A stretch of 64,000 nucleotides of DNA, from NCBI GenBank assembly GCA_963377175.1, contig CAUJNA010002890.1, positions 619,510-683,509 of the forward strand, in the 5' to 3' direction. This DNA comes from Effrenium voratum (Eukaryota; Sar; Dinophyceae; Suessiales; Symbiodiniaceae). Below are positions 62,501 through 64,000 of the stretch, in pieces. The position numbers and the translations under genes are program-made. Positions within the stretch are counted from its first letter, which is position 1; each line of letters opens with the position of its first letter. The notes beneath the pieces were generated by a model that saw nothing but the letters and a program-made list of their open reading frames with translations, was not told the DNA's origin and ran no database searches.

Positions 62501-62888
62501 GTGGCTGACTCTGTCTGTGCGTTTGTGCTTTCCTTTTGCTGTAAGTGTGCAAGCAGTGTAAATGTTTGAATGCGTGTGTACGTGTGAATGTGTAAATTTC
62601 GTGAATGTGTGCGTGTGTGTGTGTGAATGCGTGTCTTTGTGTTTGTGTAAACGTGTGTCTGTGTGTGTGTAAAAACGGCTGTGGCTCAAAATGGGTACCC
62701 AAAATGGAACCCTGGCAAATGGAACCATGGACTAAAACCTGCGTTCCCCTGGTGGTTTAATTTTGGCTCATACCCAAATGTGTGTGTGGTCAGCCTCATT
62801 CTCAGACTCAACTTTCTTTGAGGCGTTGGCGCCGACCGGGGACGGCATCAAGTACGCCTCCATCGCGGGGTCTAGCCTGAACCTCTGA
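44495..62888 (+). CDS. DHHC-type protein S-palmitoyltransferase gene (multi-exon, gene-level)
   Basis: At least fourteen short exons join in phase into a classical DHHC acyltransferase. This enzyme transfers palmitate from acyl-CoA, through a Cys of the DHHC motif, to cytosolic Cys residues of membrane-associated proteins. It sits in Golgi, ER or plasma membranes with four transmembrane helices. In order: N-terminus, TM1, TM2, loop, Cys-rich domain fitting C-x2-C-x9-HC-x2-C-x2-C-x4-DHHC-x5-C-x4-N-x3-F exactly, TM3, TM4, TTxE (TTIE), NPYDVG and a Trp-rich tail. The exons found encode about 300 residues, close to the usual family size. One exon is poorly resolved before the Cys-rich domain (51.3 kb). 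One is apparently missing between TM3 and TM4. A microexon after TM2 is possible. Of thirteen donors, nine are GC and four GT. Substrate and subtype cannot be told. Confidence 0.93.
44844..44957 (+). mobile_element. O-family element
   Basis: CACTTACTTCCTGAATGCC at the left and CCAATCCACTCGGGACGTGA at the right resemble the O termini. The centre is replaced by unrelated sequence. Confidence 0.5.
45055..45345. repeat. two TG/TCTG arrays around a short hairpin
   Basis: TG-rich arrays (45055-45120 and 45184-45345, the latter with many TGTC units) flank a perfect-stem hairpin at 45131-45181: GAGGGTCCAAGTACCCT pairs with AGGGTGCTTGGACCCTC. Confidence 0.93.
45442..45554 (+). mobile_element. B-family element, intact
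   Basis: AGGTCCCCCAGTAGTGCCC, GGGTTCCTCTACTCAAGTAG and GGGTACCCTTATTCTAACCT lead to CTCTACTGGAGGACCT. This is close to the family consensus. Confidence 0.92.
45558..45658 (+). mobile_element. G-family element (ends eroded)
   Basis: GAGTCCGGGTGTTAGGAATG, CCCTGAAAGGAAACCAAATC and GGTCTCATTCCC match G. It follows the B element directly. Confidence 0.55.
45797..45926 (+). mobile_element. D-family element with CATATG duplication
   Basis: The ends AGTCACAATCAAAACCCGG and CCGGGCTTTGATTGTGACT are inverted repeats. CATATG stands on both sides (45791-45796 and 45927-45932), a perfect 6-bp target duplication. Confidence 0.92.
46105..46169 (+). CDS. DHHC exon 2: TM1
   Basis: The exon follows GCTCCAG and ends CTCATAG|GCAAAA, a GC donor, phase 2 to phase 1. 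It encodes [11 protein letters not shown] and the hydrophobic helix [10 protein letters not shown]. The join to exon 3 gives I-G-F-V-T-Y-T-Y-F, the usual TM1 exit of DHHC enzymes. Confidence 0.88.
46246..46353 (+). mobile_element. B-family element, intact
   Basis: AGGTCCCCCAGTATTGCCC, GGGTTCCCCTACTAAAATAG and ACTACAGAAAAAAGGGTACC lead to CTCTGTACTGGAGGACCT. It lies in the intron between DHHC exons 2 and 3. Confidence 0.92.
46599..46850. repeat. clustered TA microsatellites
   Basis: Several (TA)n runs are separated by short spacers with ACATATG-type sequence. Tyr/Ile chance frames arise here. Confidence 0.93.
47036..47139 (+). mobile_element. L-family element
   Basis: GAAGTGCTTGGCAAGCCTGG, TTGTCACCCACCTACCATGG followed by TTGTCAGTCTCC, and AACCAGGCTTACTAACTTAC are present. 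DHHC exon 3 starts just downstream. Confidence 0.6.
47153..47262 (+). CDS. DHHC exon 3: TM1-TM2 linker and TM2
   Basis: The exon follows CTGAGAG in phase 1. It encodes [20 protein letters not shown], then [16 protein letters not shown], the second helix. The proposed end AAC|GCGCTG gives phase 0 and joins exon 4 as LLTN|AVMTSAG. The frame stays open to 47309 (ALPGVKRLK), so a later donor and an extra microexon are possible; most DHHC proteins have a few more residues here (NALFNY-like). Confidence 0.85.
47529..47647 (+). mobile_element. B-family element, intact
   Basis: AGGTCCCCCAGGATCGTGCC, TTGGGAGGGTTCCCCTACTA followed by AAATGGACTACAG, and CTCTCTACTGGAGGACCT are present. Intronic. Confidence 0.9.
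48043..48169 (+). mobile_element. H-family element, intact
   Basis: CTGTGGCAGGACGAAATCCA, TTTGAAACCATAGG, GTGGAATCATCATTCCAACG and TTTCTCAGGTGGTGCGACAT lead to TTCGTCCATCCGCAG. The internal and terminal repeats are inverted. Confidence 0.8.
48265..48387 (+). mobile_element. B-family element, intact
   Basis: AGGTCCCCCAGCGAAAGGGG, GGGTTCCCCTACTAAAACAG and GGGTACCCTTGTTCTAATCT lead to CTCTACTGGAGGACCT. Intronic in the DHHC gene. Confidence 0.92.
48853..48901 (+). CDS. DHHC exon 4: loop after TM2
   Basis: The exon follows CCGCCAG and ends GGATCGG|GTGAGC, a GT donor, phase 0 to 1. It encodes [16 protein letters not shown]. The pattern A-V-x-T-x-x-G-x-P-P is typical of the segment after TM2 in this family (T-x-P-G-x-P-P). 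Confidence 0.8.
49002..49113 (+). mobile_element. B-family element
   Basis: AGGTCCCCCAGTGCCCTTTT, GGGTTCCCCTACCAAAATAG and TTGGTACCCGATTATTCGAA lead to TTTGGAGGACCT. Confidence 0.9.
49365..49394 (+). CDS. DHHC exon 5 (probable): cytosolic loop
   Basis: The segment after CTGAAAG ends GTGGAAG|GCACCC, a GC donor, phase 1-1. Joined to exon 4 it reads [12 protein letters not shown]. The phase fits and the charge suits a cytosolic loop. The same frame is open on both sides (VAPIELYLK..), so alternative borders exist. Confidence 0.55.
49593..49722 (+). mobile_element. I-family element, intact
   Basis: AATGCTGACCC and GGGTCAACATT form the outer ends. AATATTAATCAACCCCAGTT and AACAGGGGTTGATTAATATG pair inside. 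Confidence 0.88.
50369..50463 (+). mobile_element. A-family element (right end decayed)
   Basis: CCTAGAGTCTCCTTCTGACCC, GGTTGGCCATTACCTAAAAT and CTTAAAGGAGGTGGATTCCA remain. Confidence 0.65.
50679..50819 (+). mobile_element. I-family element
   Basis: AATATTGACCCCAAATGAAT followed by CAACCAG, and TATTAATTTACTGGGGTTGA leading to GGGGTCAACATT. Outer ends inverted. Confidence 0.82.
51269..51309 (+). CDS. DHHC exon 6 candidate (uncertain)
   Basis: A segment after GCGAG reads, in phase 1, [13 protein letters not shown] and meets a possible GT donor (GGG|GTTTTC). It would fill the gap between exon 5 and the Cys-rich exon. Its exit phase does not match the next exon's usual acceptor, so either a border or the exon itself is wrong. 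Confidence 0.28.
51687..51794 (+). mobile_element. E-family element
   Basis: CTTCCGTTTGTTTAAGAATA, CCCCTGTTTGTTTTTTGAAA and CATCACTGCTGGGAATATTT lead to GGCTTAAGCAAATGGAAG. Confidence 0.85.
52379..52417 (+). CDS. DHHC exon 7: first zinc-binding half of the Cys-rich domain
   Basis: The exon follows GCGCCAG and ends CCCGGGC|GCAACT, a GC donor, phase 2-2. It encodes [13 protein letters not shown]: the C-x2-C pair and the K-P-x-R segment that precedes HHC in this family. Joining to exon 8 gives PPRA-HHCSVC without a gap. Confidence 0.92.
52620..52739 (+). mobile_element. G-family element
   Basis: GGGAATGACTTTCCGAGTCC, GTGTGGGAATGAACCAGGGA and TGTCTCACTACCTGCTGAGC followed by ACCAG match G; the left end is diverged. 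Confidence 0.6.
53225..53370 (+). mobile_element. L-family element
   Basis: CTTGGTAAGTGGTGATGGCA followed by AGCCTGG, GGAGACACATAACCATGGCT and CAGGCTTACGATCACCACTT are present. Confidence 0.6.
53560..53737 (+). mobile_element. B-family element with internal duplication
   Basis: AGGTCCCCCAGCGGAAGGGT, then the block GGGAAGGTTCTACTAAAATC followed by GACGACTGAAAAAGG and TTGGTACCAAATTAT occurs twice (period about 57 bp) before CCTCTCCACTGGAGGACCT. This raises the length from about 110 to 178 bp. Confidence 0.9.
53935..54177 (+). mobile_element. C-family element split by an O element
   Basis: GGCCACCTGGGTTAGAACTC, CAAGATCATCTCCACTGAAC followed by GGGGACTTAT, and finally ACCAACTTACCGGCTTGGCG followed by AATCGAACAACCCA are C. 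The middle is interrupted after GGGGACTTATA. Confidence 0.75.
54013..54110 (+). mobile_element. O-family element nested in C
   Basis: TCACTTCCTGAGTTCCTGCA and CCCATCCACTCAGGAAGTG are inverted termini. TA/ATA at both junctions may be a short target duplication. Confidence 0.82.
54217..54404 (+). mobile_element. E-family element (expanded left half)
   Basis: CTTCCATTTGCTGAAGAAAC at the left and TTTTAAAGGGAATCGATTTC followed by ACTACTAGACATATTTTCTCAC at the right, ending CAAAATGGAAG. About 80 bp of AACACCC-rich sequence sits between. DHHC exon 8 starts 20 bp downstream. Confidence 0.75.
54425..54478 (+). CDS. DHHC exon 8: HHC-C-C-DHHC active-site exon
   Basis: The exon follows CGCCTGAG and ends CACTGCCC|GTGCCC, a GT donor, phase 2-2. 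It encodes [17 protein letters not shown]. All zinc ligands are present, and the last Cys is the palmitate-accepting catalytic residue of the family. The join to exon 9 forms the invariant C-P-W. Confidence 0.96.
54646..54798 (+). mobile_element. C-family element
   Basis: CAGTTGGGTGTTCGTTGCAA followed by AGTTAGT opens and ACAAACTTGGCCGAGCACCC followed by AAGTA closes. The centre includes CCCCCCAAAGTAGAGTTAAC. Confidence 0.75.
55525..55632 (+). mobile_element. F-family element, intact
   Basis: TACTTTGGTGCATTTTGCTT, GGTTTTCCATGAACCACTAA followed by AAGTTAAACTTTTAGCAGG, and GCAGAAAGCAACCG are present. No clear target duplication. Confidence 0.82.
55678..55697 (+). CDS. DHHC exon 9: 20-nt microexon (WINNCV)
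   Basis: The exon follows GGCCGAG and ends TGCGTTG|GCGGCT, a GC donor, phase 2 to 1. It encodes W-I-N-N-C-V, matching the W-x-N-N-C-V-G block that follows CP in every DHHC domain. The joined reading is [16 protein letters not shown]. Microexons this small are hard to predict by gene finders. Confidence 0.93.
55798..55845. repeat. TA microsatellite
   Basis: TATATA runs lie about 200 bp left of the CCCTAAA-like array; a second TA run lies about 95 bp to its right. Confidence 0.93.
56041..56417. repeat. interstitial telomere-like array (CCCTAAA variants)
   Basis: About 375 bp of ACCCTAAACCA, ACCCTAAACTA and ACCCTAAATACA units mostly 11-12 bp apart. The core CCCTAAA is the complement of TTTAGGG, the telomere repeat reported for dinoflagellates and plants. 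Two internal blocks of about 120 bp repeat each other, so the array has grown by segmental duplication. It lies in a DHHC intron, bracketed by TA arrays. Confidence 0.85.
56511..56575. repeat. TA microsatellite cluster
   Basis: (TA)n runs are separated by TGTATACATCGTGTC; right-hand counterpart of the array at 55.8 kb. Confidence 0.92.
56900..57020. repeat. degenerate GGTTCGGTTC/TTACGGTT repeat
   Basis: Variants of GGTTACGGTT, CGGTTCGGTT and TTCTTAGGTTAGGTTT follow one another. G-rich on the top strand, opposite in polarity to the CCCTAAA array about 500 bp to the left. Confidence 0.8.
57168..57236 (+). mobile_element. O-family element (short)
   Basis: TTACTTTCTGAGGTCCTGCA followed by CTTTTAAACTTT, and GGCCCATCCCCTCTGGAAGTGA. 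Confidence 0.7.
57574..57682 (+). mobile_element. B-family element, intact
   Basis: AGGTCTTCCAGTAGTGCCG, GGGTTCCCCTACTAAAATAG and GGTACCCTTATTCTAACCTC lead to TCCACTGGAGGACCT. DHHC exon 10 begins 18 bp after its right end. Confidence 0.9.
57701..57778 (+). CDS. DHHC exon 10: NYRYF motif and TM3
   Basis: The exon follows CTCGCTGAG and ends GTCGCTG|GCTTGC, a GC donor, phase 1-1. It encodes FGNYRYF followed by [18 protein letters not shown]. The N-Y-R-Y-F segment closes the Cys-rich domain, and the hydrophobic run is TM3. Confidence 0.93.
58130..58312 (+). repeat. tandem duplication of an F-like module
   Basis: GGCTATTTGGTTGTAAGTTT followed by GGGCTTCAACTTTTTTGGGA is repeated at about 58204 as GGCCATTTGGTTGTGAGTTT. 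The second copy ends in the hairpin CCCACAAAAAGTTAAGTTTT followed by TGCAGAGGGG. Confidence 0.75.
58735..59045. repeat. AAAC/AAGC and AC microsatellites
   Basis: Degenerate AAACAAAC units (58735-58880) pass into AC arrays (58885-58985 and 59030-59045). Cys/Val-rich minus-strand frames are artefacts. Confidence 0.93.
59721..59791 (+). CDS. DHHC exon 12: TM4
   Basis: The exon ends CTCTATTTG|GCCCTT, a GC donor, phase 0. It encodes [19 protein letters not shown], the fourth helix with the conserved F-H-L-Y-L ending. The acceptor is uncertain: CGCAG at 59720 gives phase 1 and would join exon 10 directly, but the TM3-TM4 loop would be unusually short. A missing exon 11 between 57.8 and 59.7 kb is likely. 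Confidence 0.88.
60025..60127 (+). mobile_element. L-family element
   Basis: CACTTTGTAAGTGGTGAGTT, GGTTATAACCCACTGAACGG followed by AGATTTGTAACCATGG, and GTTATTACCCACCAAG are present. Confidence 0.65.
60455..60645 (+). mobile_element. C-like element split by an R element
   Basis: GGTAGCAAGTGTTTAGCCAC followed by CCGTGTTACAGCCCAACAAG and CTGAACTCCACTT, and then GTACTAACTTGGCGACTCCA are C-type. Between them lies an insert at about 60547-60613 that starts CCCAATGCTTCCAGTTACC and ends GAGAGCACTGGG, like the R element at 16.6 kb. Confidence 0.65.
61007..61080 (+). CDS. DHHC exon 13: TTxE motif
   Basis: The exon follows TGCGGCAG and ends AACGGCGA|GCTACC, a GC donor, phase 0 to 2. It encodes [14 protein letters not shown] followed by [14 protein letters not shown] is the conserved TTxE motif just after TM4, and N-Q-T-T is the form common in plant and protist DHHC enzymes. 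Confidence 0.93.
61197..61345 (+). repeat. dispersed repeat shared with 19905-20050
   Basis: CAGGGCTCCTTAAAAGATGC, TTTTTCCCACTAAAATAAAGG and GAAACCACCGTTTGCAAGGC followed by AATGTTCAGGTGTA. Confidence 0.75.
61406..61491 (+). CDS. DHHC exon 14: NPYDVG motif
   Basis: The exon follows TCGCTCAG and ends GGAGGG|GTAAGT, a textbook GT donor, phase 2 to 1. It encodes [19 protein letters not shown], then [13 protein letters not shown]-x-G followed by N-x-x-x-V-F-G is the conserved C-terminal (PaCCT-type) motif of DHHC enzymes. Confidence 0.93.
61568..61672 (+). mobile_element. A-family element
   Basis: CCTGGAGTCTCCATGACCA and GGGTCAGAAGGAGACTCTAG form the ends; the interior is GGGGTCAATGACCCCC..GGGTAATGACCCC. 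Confidence 0.88.
62261..62372 (+). mobile_element. E-family element, intact
   Basis: CTTCCATTTGCAGAAAAGTA, TTTTCCCTTGTTGGCTTTAG followed by AAGGAATTTATCACTACTGG and AAATATTTGTTC lead to GGGGTCAAAACCAAATGGAAG. Confidence 0.9.
62428..62540 (+). CDS. DHHC exon 15: Trp-rich C-terminal tail
   Basis: The exon follows CGCTCCGAG in phase 1, which matches exon 14 (RR-G-PNS). It encodes [20 protein letters not shown] and then [13 protein letters not shown]-x-x-W..P resembles the tail following the NPYDVG block in other DHHC proteins. It ends at GCT|GTAAGT. If this GT is not used, the frame reaches a stop at 62559-62561. Confidence 0.7.
62576..62672. repeat. TG-rich microsatellite
   Basis: TGTGTG mixed with GCGTGTG, GTGAATG and GTGTAAA units, probably within the last DHHC intron. 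Confidence 0.85.
62823..62888 (+). CDS. DHHC exon 16 (candidate last exon)
   Basis: The exon follows TCTTTGAG in phase 0, fits exon 15 in phase, and runs to TGA at 62886-62888. It encodes [20 protein letters not shown] and a final Leu. GC-rich codon use supports coding. No motif confirms that it belongs to the DHHC protein. Confidence 0.6.
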   Translation, partial: ALAPTGDGIKYASIAGSSLNL

Positions 62889-63000
62889 GATGCGCGCTTG
62901 GCTGGCGCCTGTCTTTTTCGGAGCCTGGCAGATGGACCGCTTCGCTCGCGTCTTAGCGGTTCTTAGTGGAAGGATGGTTTTGTTGCACCTGACGAGTCTC

Positions 63001-63091
63001 CCTGGAGTCTCCATGACCCTTTAAAAATGGGTCAATGACCTCAAAAGTTTGGGTAATGACCCCATTTTTCTTGGGTCATGGAGACTCCAGG
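63001..63091 (+). mobile_element. A-family element, intact
   Basis: CCTGGAGTCTCCATGACCC and GGGTCATGGAGACTCCAGG are perfect inverted repeats. The interior is GGGTCAATGACCT..GGGTAATGACCCC. Confidence 0.93.
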
Positions 63092-63603
63092 TCCCTTCAT
63101 TTTCCACATGCTTGAGACAAAAGCAACCTGCTTTTGTAGTTGTTGCTGTCGCTTTCCACGCGGCGCGTCCCGCTGCCCGGCGCCGGGATGCTCACGTCGA
63201 ACTGCAGTGGAGTAGAGCCTGACGGATCTATGGTTGTGCGTCTTTTGAGGGTACCATTTTGGGGGTTGGTATTTTAAAGGAAACCTTCTTTTTTTGGGTG
63301 TCCCAATGTTTGGGTGGTTCCCCTCAAAAATGGGTTGCACCTAGGGCTTACTCTCGTGGGTCAATATCAGATTGCCCTTGAATGCCCTTGAGTGTCAAAC
63401 CACCATTGAAACAACAGGGGTGCATGCAACCACCATTGTTTCACTACCCGTGGAACCCATCCTGGAGAAGGAGATTCATTTTGAACATTATTTTGATCGG
63501 GGTCGACCCTAGGATTCCAGATCCCGGGCCCTGCAAGCGACGTGTGCCAAGTGAAGAATTTGCTGGAAGAAAAAAGAGGACAGGTTGCATGATTTAATTC
63601 CAA

Positions 63604-63840
63604 TACTTGGATGTGTTGCCAAGTTCGTAAGTGGTTCGCCCGTCTTACAACCCACTAGCAAGGTGAACTCCACTGAACGAGGGGACTCTCTTTGCGCGGG
63701 CTAGAACCTAAGTTGGCCAAGTTGGTAAGTTTGCAGTGACCTAAGCTACCTGCTTATACGTGCTCCTAAGAGCTAACCTTGTCAGTGGGTTATACCCCAG
63801 GCGGCGAACCACTTATGAACTTGGCGAATCAAACATCCAA
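63604..63840 (+). mobile_element. two adjacent C-family elements
   Basis: TACTTGGATGTGTTGCCAAG followed by TTCGTAA starts the first copy, with CTCCACTGAACGAGGGGACT inside. A second unit runs from AGTTGGCCAAGTTGGTAAGT to ATGAACTTGGCGAATCAAAC followed by ATCCAA. Confidence 0.7.
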
Positions 63841-63862
63841 CGGATTTGCAGTTTCCTAAGAA

Positions 63863-63958
63863 AAGAAGCCAGATGATTCCCCTGTAAATACCAACCAACA
63901 ATGGTTTCCCTTGGTTTCATTTCGTGGTGCGAAGTCATTTTCGCAACCATCCACAGTC
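63863..63958 (+). mobile_element. H-family element, right half
   Basis: GATTCCCCTGTAAATACC, GGTTTCATTTCGTGGTGCGA and CATTTTCGCAACCATCCACAG match the right half of H. Confidence 0.6.
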
Positions 63959-64000
63959 GGTTACCAACAACTTACGTTCACTTTGCAAATCGAGCCTCAA

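Noticed and set aside
62025..62569. 94-, 91- and 90-codon frames around the DHHC tail
   Set aside because: They are in other frames than the phase-compatible, motif-bearing exon 15.

Overview
This window looks like nuclear DNA of a eukaryotic alga, most likely a dinoflagellate; the species cannot be named from sequence alone. Almost all long six-frame ORFs are chance frames in low-complexity or repeat DNA. Real coding sequence occurs as very short GC-rich exons, 20-113 nt, on the + strand, separated by introns of roughly 0.3-2.3 kb. Most introns begin with GC rather than GT, and the base after the 3' AG is nearly always G (AG|G). This splice pattern, together with a TTTAGGG-type (CCCTAAA) array, is the basis of the dinoflagellate assignment.

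Two genes can be reconstructed in part. (1) From 0.2 to about 24 kb, possibly to 32 kb or beyond, a series of tiny phase 0-0 exons encodes Glu/Gln/Ala/Leu-rich coiled-coil segments. I take these as one giant coiled-coil protein gene whose ends I cannot place. (2) From 44.5 to 62.9 kb, at least 14 exons join in phase into a DHHC-type protein S-palmitoyltransferase. It has TM1, TM2, a complete zinc-binding Cys-rich domain with the D-H-H-C active site, TM3, TM4, the TTxE motif, the NPYDVG motif and a C-terminal tail. Two to three linker exons are unresolved. Only about 0.9 kb of the 18.4 kb locus is coding.

The noncoding space is densely occupied by at least a dozen families of short (about 90-250 bp) inverted-repeat elements, called A-S here. 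They resemble MITEs or introners and recur in exonless tracts of both genes. Several are nested inside one another with visible target duplications: F in A (AGTCTCC), D in E (CAAATG), D7 (CATATG), R in B (AAA). A probable tRNA-derived SINE with an 11-bp target duplication (AAGGAATTTAT) splits an E element at 42.4-43.0 kb.

At 32.96-38.03 kb there is a perfectly nested giant palindrome about 5.07 kb long, with arms of about 2.53 kb. Each arm carries an array of about 53-bp repeats, and the core is rich in GTCCGGAC. Simple repeats include (CAT)20 at the left edge, a T tract of about 110 bp, ATT over 540 bp, several TG and TA arrays, and an interstitial CCCTAAA-like array at 56.0-56.4 kb.

Exon borders were set by joining reading phase and by protein motifs, not by transcripts. 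No rRNA, tRNA, CRISPR array, promoter or spliced-leader site could be supported.
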